Assembly: GCF_024362695.1 (NCBI RefSeq)
Contig: NC_065408.1
Location: 14,880,001-14,944,000, forward strand
Direction of reading: 5' to 3'
Source: Pectinophora gossypiella
Taxonomy: Eukaryota; Arthropoda; Insecta; Lepidoptera; Gelechiidae
Length of the DNA stretch: 64,000 nt
Positions 1-9,938 of the stretch are shown one piece after another. The position numbers and the translations under genes are program-made. Each line of letters starts with the position of its first letter. Position 1 is the first letter of the stretch. Below the pieces are notes generated by a model. The model had not been told where the DNA came from, made no database searches, and was given only the letters and a program-made list of their open reading frames with translations.

Positions 1-284
1 GTAGGTACTTTATGTTTATTTTTCCGTTGAATAATAAATAAAAAAGGAAATACTTGACTTTATTCGGAAGTACTAAGTGAGTTACTCCGTCAGCAATAAA
101 CCTTTTGAATAGTAAAGTAAGCTATTGCGCCTCTTAAGTTTTACTGACTTACCAAAATAGGTTGTTTACTTAATTAATTGTAAACAGTTCGTCTAAATTT
201 GTTAGAGGTTAAAGTATTTTATTTACTAGTTCTAAGCGGACGAGCCCACGTTCAAAATAGTAAATAAATAGTAGGTTAGTTTCC

Positions 285-545
285 AACTAGTCAAATCAGT
301 TACTTTTTACTAAACGTCAAAACACGAAATTACTATGAAATCTGTATGAAAAAGCACACTGTGACGTCATAGAAAAATGTCTCAATGCACACTGTGACGT
401 CATAGAGAAATGTGTCAATGTGATAAAATGTCGGACTTATTATTACGTTGATTAAAATTCATAAATAAGTTAAATATAAAAAAGAAAATGGTTTTCGTTA
501 GTGTTAGATCTGTATTTATTTAGTGATCCGAATTTCATTATTTAT
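285..545 (+). repeat. Dispersed repeat M, copy 1
   Basis: The block shares its order of landmarks (a TACTTTTTAC-AAACGTCAAAA start, a TGTGACGTCAT motif, then ATTCATAAATAAG) with blocks near 26.3 kb (reverse), 32.2 kb (reverse), 44.5 kb and 60.65-61.27 kb. Inside it a 34-bp unit containing CACACTGTGACGTCATAGA is tandemly doubled at about 354-420. No coding potential is seen. It is probably a non-autonomous element, but I found no clear terminal inverted repeats. Confidence 0.6.
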
Positions 546-556
546 CTTGAACCTAG

Positions 557-703
557 TACAGTCATGAGCAATATAATGTACCCACTTTAGGACTATGTCG
601 CACTAACATATTTGACATTTAGTGAGACTTACAGTTCAATTTGTCAAAAAAGTTAATGTGACATGGTATCAAAGTGTATACATATTAATGCTCGTGACCG
701 TAC
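557..703. mobile_element. MITE-E copy 1 (about 147 bp)
   Basis: The ends are inverted (GTACAGTCATGAGCA at the left, TGCTCGTGACCGTAC at the right), and the body is shared with 5806-5943 (reverse), 29260-29407 and 49304-49444. There is no ORF. The short size, imperfect terminal inverted repeats and copy number are typical of a MITE; the superfamily is not determined. Confidence 0.75.
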
Positions 704-1061
704 ACGACCCAATTATAATTATTTATTGTAATAAACTTGCTATTTATATACTTCATAGATTGTTTACATTACTATTTCATTAATAAAAATATACCTATCG
801 ATTCTATCAGTGTTTAATTTTGACAGATATTGAATATGTATCAATGAATATATTGATTGATTAATTAATTAATTAATTACTTTAGATAACAAGTGTCTTG
901 TTCGTTTCATGTTTACATACAATAAATTGTTGATTGGGATCTATTTGTGTTTTGCCAGTATTTAATCGAATCCCATTGCGATATGTATCACAATAACCCT
1001 CCTTTCTGCTTCACCGCAGTCGGGTAAAAATCATTTAATATTGTACCATGATTTTGTATGA

Positions 1062-1369
1062 GGGTTGTAAGGTGGAATACCAACCTCATCAACCCTGGTG
1101 TCAGGGCTATTATTGAGCCGCCAAACGCCCCTGACATGACTCATGTAACTACTACGTACTTACATCAGTAAGTAGTAACCGGCACCAACGGCTTAACGTG
1201 CCTTCCGAAACACGGAAGAATCTTACTTTTATCAGGTGATCAGCCTATAATGTCCTAAACAAACTAGGTATCACAAAGTGATTTTTGTGATTTGTCTCCA
1301 CCGGGATTCGAACCCGGGACCTCCGGATCGTGAGCACAACGCTCAACCACTGGACCACCGAGGCCGTTA
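1062..1369 (-). mobile_element. SINE-A, near full length
   Basis: This is a tRNA-derived SINE in reverse orientation. Its head, at the right, carries a pol III A box (TGGTCCAGTGGTTGAGCG type) and a B box (GGGTTCGAATCCC), followed by the family body and a tail ending in CACACGATAGAAGAAG in better copies. More than fifteen related full or partial copies occur in the window on both strands. Confidence 0.85.
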
Positions 1370-1512
1370 ACACGTGTGGTGTTTATAACAATGAAATGTA
1401 TTTCTTGCATGAATTTGCGTGATTTATTAATTTATGTTGGCACGAGTAATTAAACTGTGAAAATAATTGTACACTCTAAATGATATACATTATTTATTAT
1501 TTATTGTTATTT

Positions 1513-1779
1513 ATGACCCCGATACCGACCCCGCCGCCGTGGTCGACGATTTCCCTCATTCAGCGCTTATCGCTATCGACCCATTAGGGTCGATTAATTC
1601 TTTCAAATATTTTTCCTCTCAGACGACGCCCTGAGCCGAGGTTCGCGCCCGACTGGGCACCCTCAGGCTGTTGTCTTAAACGTTGTACCGGGTGAGAACC
1701 TTCAGCGCTCCCCATTTGTCCGGCCAAGTAGTTAATACCATCTGCGGCAAATCTACAATAAGTCACGTCAAAAAAATAA
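1513..1779 (+). mobile_element. Retroelement Z, 3' end with poly(A)
   Basis: The insert starts CCCCGATACCGACCCCGCC and ends ...CAATAAGTCACGTCAAAAAA. It is flanked by TGTTATTT at 1505-1512 and 1780-1787, an 8-bp target-site duplication. Copies with different 5' break points but the same A-rich 3' end occur at 9.3, 17.06, 18.54, 23.69, 35.2, 50.0, 51.6, 60.69 and 63.3 kb, the pattern of 5'-truncated target-primed retrotransposition. The short ORF on its antisense strand recurs only because the repeat recurs. Confidence 0.75.
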
Positions 1780-2036
1780 TGTTATTTCAACCTTTTAGCC
1801 TCAATAAATACAACATAGTATGCCTTGTTTATTGTAAAAATTGCTATGTCATAGATAATTTACCTACTGATTTACAAACACGTAGAGAATAGAAATGCAG
1901 CATACCTCTTGAATTGTAATTACTATGGAGTTGCTTGTGTATTATAATAAGGCATAAGGGTCCACTTTCTAATGACGAACGAAACGTTACGAAAGGCGAT
2001 ATGTAGAGCGTTCTTCAAAATAGTAAATGATCATAC

Positions 2037-2078
2037 GCAGTGATGTGTCGTTCCCGAGTATGTTACCAAACTGGGAAT
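2037..2078 (+). repeat. Repeat U, left part (interrupted)
   Basis: CAGTGATGTGTCGTTCCCGAG and the following bases match 16245-16290, and the continuation (TTCCTTTTTT ... GACACTGGCTGC ... ACTCTGGTCCTAT) lies at 2628-2755. SINE-C and a LINE 3' end (2088-2600) separate the two halves here; SINE-B separates them at 16.3-16.7 kb. The element type is not recognised. Confidence 0.5.
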
Positions 2079-2087
2079 AATAATAAT

Positions 2088-2382
2088 CATCATCATCATC
2101 ATCAGCCCATTAACGTCCCCACTGCTGGGGCACGGGCCTTCCCTATGGATGGATAGGGAGAACGGGCCTTAAACCATCACGCGGGCCCAGTGCGGATAGA
2201 TGGTTATTAACGACTGCTAATGCAGCCGGGACCAACGGCTTAACGTGCCTTCCGAAGCACGGAGGAGCTAGAGATGAAATTTTTTTTTGTGGTCACCCAT
2301 TCTATGACCGGCCTTTGCGAACGTTGCTTAACTTTAACAATCGCAGACGAACGCGTTTACCGCTGCGCCACCGAGCTCCTCA
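2088..2382 (-). mobile_element. SINE-C (5S-like/tRNA-like), full copy
   Basis: In reverse orientation the head reads GAGCTCGGTGGCGCAGCGGTTAA, a tRNA-type A box, followed by a segment resembling 5S rRNA internal control regions (GAAGTTAAGCAACTTTCGC, then GGATGGGTGACC in better copies). The 3' end is GGGGACGTTAATGGGCTGATGATGATG, a tail like those of RTE LINEs. Other copies lie at 4261, 23806, 55228 and 60716. Confidence 0.8.
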
Positions 2383-2384
2383 AT

Positions 2385-2600
2385 AATAATAATAAAAACA
2401 CTTTATTGCACACAAATTTACAAAACATTTACAGGATAAACTTATTCTAAGGTGGGCAAAGGCGGCCTTATCGCTAAGAGTGATCTCTTCCAGACAACCT
2501 TCGGCAGAGCATATAGTACACTTGTACAGCTGCAGTGTAGCGCGCAAAAAAGTAAAATGAAATAAGAGAAAAATATAATAATAGAGTAATAGACACATCC
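2385..2600 (-). mobile_element. LINE 3' end, reverse orientation
   Basis: AATAATAATAAAAACACTTTATTGCAC begins the segment, followed by GGCGGCCTTATCGCTAA...GATCTCTTCCAGACAACC. The same block occurs in reverse at 20430-20567 and at 59950-60080. TTTATTGCA is the reverse of a TGCAATAAA polyadenylation signal, so this is the 3' untranslated end of a jockey/CR1-like LINE. No reverse transcriptase sequence is retained. Confidence 0.55.
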
Positions 2601-2815
2601 CACACAAACACGAATAAATAAAAATGAAAATGTTCCTTTTTTAAAATACTATTTAATACTAAGGACACTGGCTGCCTTTTCTTTTCAAATTGTTGTTACT
2701 CTGGTCCTATCTGCTTAAGGGTTGGGTAATGAAGCTCTTTTCACATAACTTTTATTCCTTTGTACTGTCGAAAACATTCTCGACGTGGGAAAATCCACGG
2801 CACATTACAAGTCAT

Positions 2816-3175
2816 CACGGATGTTACGGATATGAAATTTCGGATACGGATTGGATACGGATATAAGAATGATTATTATACCGGATACGGTTACGGATAA
2901 TAAATGATTTCGGATTATCCGTTACTTTCGGATAATTTCGGTTACGGATATTATTTTTTTAAGGAATTTCAAAAGTAAAATACAAATAGAAAAAACAATG
3001 CGCGCTTGTGTGTCGGCACTGACAGCGGCCAGCCGATCAAAACGTGTCTCAATTAGGCTCCGCCCCTATCCGTTATTATCCGAAACTTTTATTTCGGATT
3101 CGGTTACGGTTGGTTTTTTTTATATCGGATATCCGATAGTTTCGGATACGGTTACGGAGCTCCCTAACATCCCTG
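2816..3175. mobile_element. hAT-type MITE rich in CGGATA motifs
   Basis: The left end is CACGGATGTTAC; the right end is the complement of CAGGGATGTTAGGGAGC. Flanks are CAAGTCAT (2808-2815) and TTAGTCAT (3176-3183), an 8-bp duplication with two mismatches. The TIR and 8-bp duplication fit the hAT superfamily. Both halves consist largely of variants of TTCGGATACGGTTACGG, giving long imperfect subterminal inverted repeats; the middle (about 2990-3065) is unrelated GC-rich DNA. Confidence 0.7.
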
Positions 3176-3611
3176 TTAGTCATACAGTCGCTTCCAGACG
3201 CTTCCTTCACGGCCATTGGCTGTATTATCATAGTTTTGCAAAGCACTGTGATGTCTTACTACAGAACAAATGCACTGGAGCGGTATTATAACACGCATAA
3301 CCTCGATACACGACAAAAAAGGAAATAAAAAAGATGTAATGTAATCTAGACTTCCAGACGCTTCGAATGACGTCACGGTTCACTGGTCTGTGAATATAAT
3401 TATACATCGTTAATTCGCGCCCGTAATTCCTAATAGCGCAGAACCATTAGTATATTAGTATAAATATCTGATGTTATGTATAAGTACGTTCTTAAAAAAA
3501 AAAGCACGAAACGGAACACACAATTACAATACAAAAACATCAGACTCAAAACTTATACAGAAAATATAAAAAAGAAAAACAATGATCTTCATACGTAGTT
3601 TCATGTACATT

Positions 3612-3716
3612 TACATACATAAACTCACGCCTATTTCCCACCGGGGTAAGCAGAGACTATAGAATTCCATTTGCTTCGATCCTGACACACTTCTTTTGCT
3701 TCCTCCACATTCATCG
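3612..3716 (-). mobile_element. RTE-like LINE C-terminal fragment
   Basis: On the minus strand the segment matches the end of the LINE ORF with NVEEA, CQDR, WNS and AYP motifs, and ends in a TATGT-rich tail. Homologous fragments are at 6370, 22558, 33585, 48352, 54938 and 61021. It is non-functional. Confidence 0.65.
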
Positions 3717-4078
3717 ATCATTTACATTTCTAACTTCAGAAACACTATTTTCCTTCATAGTAGAAGCTGGACAAATGACCGACTAGTCGGCTTTCTCAGG
3801 TCGACTAATCAGCCAGTCGGCCGATACGGTAGTCGGCATATCTCTAATAATATGTTACCAAGTGAATTAGAAACTATTCCCACAATTAGCTGAATTCGAT
3901 GCTTTAAAAATTCAATAGTCAACTGAAATTACACCGTGGGAACAGAAACGAGTTTCGCTACTAAACACAGAAGTAGGACTCAAGCCACACTGCAAGAAAT
4001 GGATACTTTCTTCTCTCGCACACGAGAGAAGACACAACCCACAGGTTGTGAGGTCAATAACTGACCTCATCAACCCTG

Positions 4079-4577
4079 GCGCACACCCCGGTCACTTCAT
4101 ACAAACAACCTTATTTTACACAGACACTACACATTGACATTATCGTACACGCGCATCTGTGTGTGTGACGTCTGACACCATACAAGTCTAAACTGTGTTC
4201 GAGGGGGGGTGAGGTAAACCTAGCTCAGACTCTGGAGGGGAGCGGAGAGTGCCGTTGTATCATCATCATCAGCCCATTAACGTCCCCACTGCTGGGGCAC
4301 GGGCCTTCCCTATGGATGGATAGGGAGATCGGGCTTTAAACCATCACGGATTGATGGTTATTAACAACTGCTAATGCAGCCGGGACCAACGGCTTAACGT
4401 GCCTTCCAAAGCACGGAGGAGCTCGAGATGTTTTTTTTTTGTGGTCACCCATCCTATGACCGGCCTTTGCGAAAGTTGCTTTACTTCAACAATCGCAGAC
4501 CGAGCACGTTAACCGCTGCGCCACCGATCTCCTCATTTTTTTTTTACGTTTTATACGTACGTAATTGCCGTTGTATA
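4079..4577 (+). repeat. Repeat R, interrupted by SINE-C
   Basis: The landmarks CACTACACATTGAC, ATCGTACACGCGCATCTGTG and GTGACGTCTGAC, then a G-rich run and a GGTAAACCTAGCTCAG segment, recur at 25840-26045, 63128-63285 and (reverse) 63655-63745. The 3' part here is split by SINE-C at 4261-4565. The nature of the element is unknown. Confidence 0.6.
4261..4565 (-). mobile_element. SINE-C with 11-bp target-site duplication
   Basis: The copy is flanked by TGCCGTTGTAT at 4250-4260 and 4566-4576, so its ends are fixed. Head and tail are as in the copy at 2088. It inserted into repeat R and is therefore younger than R. Confidence 0.85.
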
Positions 4578-4599
4578 CGTAGTATTATTCCTTATTCTA

Positions 4600-4855
4600 T
4601 GCTTGGTGGCAGGGTTACTATTGAGCCTACGAAGGCCCCTGACGTGGTTAATGTAACTACTACATACTTACTGAGTAAATAGTACCCGGGACCGATTGCT
4701 TTCTTACAATCGTTACTTTCGGATAATCGAAAGATCACCTTGCAGTGTCCTAACCGAACCAGGCATCACAAAGTGATATATGTCTCCACCGAGATTCGAA
4801 CCCGGGACCTCCGGATCGCGAGCCGAACGCTCAACGACTGGACCACGGAGGCCGT
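4600..4855 (-). mobile_element. SINE-A, diverged
   Basis: B box region GATTCGAACCCGGGACCTCC and A box region GGACCACGGAGGCCGT (reverse) are intact. The middle has a rearranged segment (about 4700-4735), and the tail lacks the usual ATCGTGTGGG end. Confidence 0.75.
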
Positions 4856-4859
4856 AATG

Positions 4860-5720
4860 GATACTAAAGACCCGCTTATTTCATGCTATAATTATCTTAG
4901 ATCATTGGCAAACAGTTACAATAGTAAGACATGCGATTCTTGCGTCATTTAGGAACAATCTAGAAGATCGTAGAAGATATCCCTGCAACTCAAATGACTC
5001 GCGTGTGTTTCCGTCCTACTAACCAGGACAATTGCTATGACGAAAAATTGCATTTAGCCGTTTAACATTGTATTTTTATGTTCGAGAATTGGGTAGTTTC
5101 CTAGGTCGAAAATAAATTATAAAATTCTGATTTTACTAAATAAAGACAGATCTAAAGTAGACAAAAAGTTTTCTCTTTAACTCAATTATGAATTTTTAAT
5201 AAAAAAAATTTTTATAAGTGCGAAATTTTATCACGTTTTACTAAGACGTTGGGGGGTGGGTAGAGATGTATAATATTAACCCCCCTTAACATTGTAAAAT
5301 TTTCAAATGAATTATAAAACATTCGGGGACTTTCACGACTATTGCAAGATGATACATTCATAAAACATCCATCGTCTGTTAAAGTCTGCAATACCTTTTA
5401 AAGTTTCGCGAATAACTTGACTTGAATCATGAATTACTTAGCCTACAACTTGTGCCTACTCTGACCTATAAACTTAAATTGGGTCAGACTTCTACCATAT
5501 TCATGAATGAGGAACAAGTTTGGTAAAGCAGCTATTTGGCTATTATACAGCTGTTATGCGAGTATGACCAAGCTTCAGGTTCAATGTCGGCTAGGTAACT
5601 GGATTGGCGGGTGATTATGCAGACTAAATTGCAGCGGCTTCCTCGACTTTGTTCCTGATGCGGTCCACGCGTGTATTTCTTGTATTAATACACGTTAATC
5701 CAAAATTCTAGGCTAAGTCT
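4860..5720. other. Intronic stretch without recognised gene
   Basis: AT-rich DNA with no ORF that resembles a protein. A C-rich pair (GGGGGGTGGG / CCCCCCTTAA) sits at 5250-5287. No repeat family seen elsewhere in the window was recognised here. Confidence 0.5.
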
Positions 5721-5723
5721 CTT

Positions 5724-5805
5724 TCTTCTATCGTGTGGGTTGAGAGATGGATTACCAACCCCATCAACCCTGGTGTCACGATTACTATCGAACCGCCAAA
5801 GGCCC
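5724..5805 (-). mobile_element. SINE-A tail fragment
   Basis: TCTTCTATCGTGTGGGTTG and the following CATCAACCCTGGTGTCA correspond to the 3' tail of SINE-A in reverse. The tRNA-like head is missing, as expected of 5' truncation. Confidence 0.7.
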
Positions 5806-5943
5806 GAGTACTAATATGTATACACTTTCCAACGATGTCACATTAGCTTTTCTGACAAATTAAACCATAAGCCTCATTAAATGTCAAATACAATAGTGCG
5901 ACAGTGTTCTAAAGTGGGTACATAATATTGCTCACGACTGTAC
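5806..5943. mobile_element. MITE-E copy 2 (reverse)
   Basis: GAGTACTAATATGTATACAC at the left and GCTCACGACTGTAC at the right match the reverse of the copy at 557-703. It directly abuts the SINE-A fragment. Confidence 0.7.
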
Positions 5944-6369
5944 GTAGTATTATTTATTCTATGCCATCACGTCTGAGGCGGTTATAATCCCTTAATAAAT
6001 TTTTATTAACGACTTTAAAATGCTCTTTACGATTCCAGTCCATAAAATAATTAATGCTGATATTCAAATTATTCCTGATATTCTTACATTACGTAAACTT
6101 CTCAGAAACAATCATATTAGTTTCAAATGTATGGATCGTGAAGGAATTACAAACTTTATACTAACTGCACGTGCGTAATAGCAATAACTAACAAGAAGAA
6201 ATGTAATCAGTTGATTTAACAATACAATAATAATCCTTATAGTAATTCAATACATAAATATTCTTATTAATAATTTATGAAATATCGATGTAGGTATTTA
6301 TGGCCAATTTTCTTCATCTATTGTGCTACTTAATAAATAAATATATAAAATAATTCTAAAGAAACTCTT

Positions 6370-6657
6370 TGGCATATACATAAACTCACGCCAATTTCCA
6401 GGATAAGCAGAGACTATGGAACCCCATTTGCTTCGATCCTGACATGCTTCCCTTGCTTCCTCCACATTCACTAATCGTTTCATAAACGCACGCCGGCTCA
6501 GAGTAGATCATACTAAACCTTTTCTAAGGACATCTCCAATTTGGTCAATGTACGTCCTTCTAGGTCTTCTTCAATAAATCCTATTGTCCTTCGTCCGCTC
6601 TACGGTTAAGTTGGTTTGGACAAAACCAACTTAACATCCCCTTCTCAAAAGTCTCTA
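6370..6657 (-). mobile_element. RTE-like LINE ORF 3' fragment, 85 bp before an ELOVL exon
   Basis: Read on the minus strand, the fragment encodes pieces of the endonuclease/RT C-terminus: a GRPRRTYIDQI-like segment, then LRKG, MKRLVNVEEA, CQDRSKW and SAYP. Frame breaks near 6570-6640 (a duplicated CCAACTTAA segment) disable it. It is antisense to the host gene and ends shortly before the 3' splice site at 6742. Confidence 0.7.
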
Positions 6658-6742
6658 TATTACTTATCATCTTTTACATCACATCTCTCTCTATTATTTG
6701 ATATTTGTATAAAAATTAACGTAATTGTACATTTCCCTCCAG

Positions 6743-6880
6743 GTTCGAGCTCCGGCGCACGCTGATAGTATGGAACAGTGCGCTGGCGTTGTTCAGCATC
6801 ATGGGCGCGTGCCGGACCCTGCCTGAGTTCATCCACGTGCTCAGGAACCACGGCATCTACCACTCCATCTGTGTGCCAAG
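6743..6880 (+). CDS. ELOVL6: ELOVL6/Baldspot-like fatty-acid elongase, internal exon
   Basis: The exon follows TTTCCCTCCAG and ends in AAG|GTCAGT. Its 138 bp give 45 complete codons, beginning FELRRTLIVWN and ending HSICVP, with one base shared at the 5' edge and two (AG) at the 3' edge. The segment matches the ELOVL6 family region between the first two membrane spans: the FELR start, ALALFSIMGACRT (a hydrophobic span) and the HSIC...P loop. ELOVL proteins are endoplasmic-reticulum membrane enzymes that condense malonyl-CoA with acyl-CoA, the first and rate-limiting step of two-carbon elongation; the ELOVL6 group acts mainly on C12-C16 saturated and monounsaturated chains. The exon is visibly more GC-rich than its surroundings. 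Its two-base overhang joins exactly to the exon at 49063, restoring a serine codon. Earlier exons are outside the window. Confidence 0.9.
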
Positions 6881-6896
6881 GTCAGTAATACCGATT

Positions 6897-7245
6897 AGTC
6901 GACATTTTACACATTCTGCTTTTGACATCATAGTCTACTTTTGACATATTCTACATTGGACTCATTCTACTTTTGACACCATAGTCTACTTTTGACATAT
7001 TCTACATTTTACACATTCTGCTTTTGACATTATAGTCTACTTTTGACAAATTCTACATTTGACACATTCTACTTTGGACATCATAGTCTACTTTTGACAT
7101 ATTATACATTTGACACATTCTACTTTTGACATTATAGTCTACTTTTGACATATTCTACATTTGACACATTCTACTTTTGACGTCATAGTCTACTTTTGAC
7201 ATATTATACATTTGACACATTCTGCTTTTGTCAGATTCTACTTTG
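6897..7245. repeat. 51-bp tandem repeat (minisatellite), about 6.5 copies
   Basis: The word TAGTCTAC recurs at 6931, 6982, 7033, 7084, 7135 and 7186, exactly 51 bp apart. Units are built from variants of CATTCTACTTTTGACA and TATTCTACATTTGACA, so each 51-mer is itself made of shorter related words. It starts only 16 bp after the ELOVL exon's donor site. Every unit contains in-frame stops on the gene strand. Confidence 0.95.
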
Positions 7246-7383
7246 ACACATTGTACTACGCCTAGTTCTTAATTACTTTCCCTAAGTTTAATGTTATAAA
7301 GAAGAAAGATTTGTATATTGTTTGTATTGAATATACTCAAATACTACTAGACCGATTTCAAAAATTCTTGCACCATTATGATT

Positions 7384-7632
7384 CTACACTATCCCCGAGC
7401 GCTGTGGTACACCAGCTTGCTACTCAAACGGGGAGCGCAGGTTCGAATCCCGGTACCGAACTTGCACCAATGAGTTATTAATTTAAGTGCAGATTTTACT
7501 AACGCAGTTGGCTCGACCACTATAGACGGCGATACGGCTCACGTTCATATTGATCTAGCATAAAGTTCGATGAGGATGTACCTACCTCTGATTACCCCAA
7601 TTGGGATATAGTCGTGGCTTTTTTTATGTTAT
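7384..7632 (+). mobile_element. SINE-N (tRNA-like head)
   Basis: A B box (GGTTCGAATCCC at about 7440) follows a diverged A-box region (CTGTGGTACACCAGC). The body landmarks are GAGTTATTAATTTAAGTGCAG, GTTGGCTCGACCA, ATAGACGGCGATACGGCTC and GACTACCCCAATTGGGATAT; the tail is TTTATGTTATGTTATG. The same body occurs at 50998-51358 and 53700-54262, with tail fragments near 22.5 and 27.1 kb. Confidence 0.7.
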
Positions 7633-7957
7633 GTTATGCTAAACGAAATCATATACAGATATTCCTCAATGAAAGTAAACTAATTCTATAGCGTTTCTGC
7701 GAAATCAATGTTTTTCCCGGTCGCGATTACATGCGATTAGCTTCAGTGCGTAGAGTTCCGCCAAGTCATCGATACTAGGTATCCGACGCGGTCTGAATGA
7801 TCGAATTATCCATCGAGTGATTGTTACCAACCTCTCATAATCGATTACGCAAATCGATTATTTTATGCAACGTCACTTTCCTACTTTCCCTCTGATGCGT
7901 TTGTCATTCTACGCCGAGGTTTTAAAGTGACAAGTTTACAATCAATTTAAGATTTAT
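7633..7957. other. Intronic stretch, nothing recognised
   Basis: No ORF, inverted repeat or family shared with the rest of the window was found in this segment. Confidence 0.4.
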
Positions 7958-8132
7958 AATGGCCCCGATTCCTGTAGACACCTCCTATTTTAATTTAAGT
8001 TATACCCGACATTTTTTTATTCGTCGAAAAGGAAAGGGACGGATGATTAATGAATAACCCAGGCGAATAAAATAGGCATCACGCTAGTATGCCACCCGTT
8101 TGACGTGTGATGTCAACTTAATTCTGTAGAGT
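7958..8132 (+). repeat. Dispersed repeat T, copy 1
   Basis: ATGGCCCCGATTCCTG...AGACACCTCCTA...AAAGGAAAGGGACGGATGATT...GTTTGACGTGTG matches 35752-35962. The copy at 35.8 kb holds an extra segment (GACAGCTCTTTTAGAAAGAATGAG). A small piece (GGCGATAACCCAGACGA) recurs at about 8786. The type is not known. Confidence 0.6.
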
Positions 8133-9298
8133 TATTTTTCTTTTTCTTTTGCGATAAACGTAATTATCAACATATTTTTTTTAAATGAAATTTGTCAGTG
8201 CTAACTTGATAATGCCGGATTTAAGTACAATATGCTAAAACTTAGGTATTGTTATTATGTTAATTACTGAGTATTGCAAATAAGGTGTTAACTGAGAATC
8301 TGAATACATAATATTCATATTCAATTAAAGGTGTTTTTTGTCTCTTTTGTTACTTTTAGGAATTATTATCGACGTCTGCAATTTGGTTGTAACATGTACT
8401 TGGAATAATAATAAGAAAGACAGAATGTTTTAAAGGTGTTGGAGCCCTCGCTATATACGTTTCGTCTACGATAGATGTCGTAAGTGTAGCCACACCATTC
8501 GGTGATCGAAATTATTATTTTTATTATAGATAAAGTAAGCTAAATGAGCTCTACATCTTTTTGCTACTACTTGAAGGCCTAGAGAACCTACAAACAATGT
8601 AAAATATTATAAACCCTTCCTATTTTCTTCAGGTTTACTCTGGGTCTGAAGTTACTATTAGAAAATACATATAAAAAGCTTTTTTAGGTTTATTTACATT
8701 TATTTGAAACAAAAATACAGAAACTAAGTATATACTCTTGTATGGGATGGGAATGTAATTTAAAGAAAATACATTATTATTATACCGGCGATAACCCAGA
8801 CGATTTGAATAAGCATCTCGCAGAGAGAGTTCAGAGAAAAGTCTTTCAGAGAATTAGAAGAGTACAATAGATAGGTGGAATAAGCATCACTATCTTTCTA
8901 GCGTTATAATTGGTTATTGAAATAATTTTACAATTAATCATTATATTATTTTATGACAGCCTACCAGTCCTAAGGAAACCATCACTATCTCAGTATAAGA
9001 TAAACTGTAAATTTACAGTCACAGATAGCGGCGATATGTAACACTGTTATCATGTTTCCATCGCGATTGGGATTCACACGTCATACAAAGCACGTTCATT
9101 GAATACTTCGCTCTAGTAGGCGGCATATCACGTTCTTATATTCTACTCGCATAGGACTGTATTCATATTATACATTGGTTCTCAAACTATTTTTCAACTA
9201 CGAACCTTTGCGACCTCTTTATTCGGTACAGAGAAAAAAGGATTCCGATCCAAGGATTTCAAAATTAATCAGTAGTCTTTTGTTTTTGTGCTACCGAA
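8133..9298. other. Intronic stretch without gene
   Basis: AT-rich sequence. Apart from the short piece of repeat T near 8786-8850 no family, ORF or clear inverted repeat was recognised. Confidence 0.4.
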
Positions 9299-9300
9299 GG

Positions 9301-9628
9301 ACGTATTATACGATCCCGACGACCCGATTACTCTGGCCATAGAGGCGGCCAATCAGCTCATGACACCAAACACTTCAGGACCCCAATACCGACCCCGCCG
9401 ACGTGGTCGACGATTTCCCTCAATCAGCGCTTATCGCTAGGGTTGATTAATTCTTTCAAATATTTTTCCTCAGACGACGCCCTCAGCCGAGGTTCGCGCA
9501 CAACTGGGCACCCTCAGGCCTGTTGTCTTAAACGTTGTACCGGGTGAGAGTCTTCAGCGCTCCCCATTTGTGCCTAGTAGTTAATGCCATCTGCGGAAAA
9601 TCTACAATAAGTCACGTAAAAAAATGAT
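9301..9628 (+). mobile_element. Retroelement Z, longer copy
   Basis: It reaches further 5' than most copies, with GATCCCGACGACCCGATTAC and a CCAATCAGCT segment before the usual CGACCCCGCCG start. It ends TAAGTCACGTAAAAAAA. The same 5' extension appears in the reverse copy at 63313-63640, so Z copies come from a longer parent. Confidence 0.7.
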
Positions 9629-9807
9629 TTTGTGGGAAGTGGGAAACCTCGCGGTAGAATCTGTCTGACTTTAGAATATCTTTATAGCCATGGAAAAATG
9701 CACGTCTACAAGAATAAATGTAAGGGACGTACAAGACTAATATAATATGGATGTATTATATCCCCGAGGGGGTGGCCAGAATTTTATAGTATCTATATAC
9801 TGTACTC

Positions 9808-9938
9808 TAGCTGTTGGTCCCGGCTATTAGCCGTAAAAACACCTCCACCATCACGCATTGGAGCAGCGTGGTGGAGTAAGCTCCATACCTCTTCCGGTTG
9901 ATTGAGGGGAGGCCTGTGCCCAGCAGTGGGATGTTATT
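9808..9938 (+). mobile_element. SINE-B tail fragment
   Basis: GTTGGTCCCGGCTATTAGCC, GGAGCAGCGTGGTGGAGTA and GGAGGCCTGTGCCCAGCAG are diagnostic of the SINE-B 3' half. The head is absent. Confidence 0.75.

Noticed and set aside
1584..1766. 60-aa minus-strand ORF that recurs in several Z copies
   Set aside because: The poly(A) end shows that the Z sense strand is the opposite one; the ORF is short, broken in other copies and has no known domain.
6897..7245. CRISPR-like array
   Set aside because: The units are contiguous 51-bp repeats with no unique spacers, in a eukaryotic intron.
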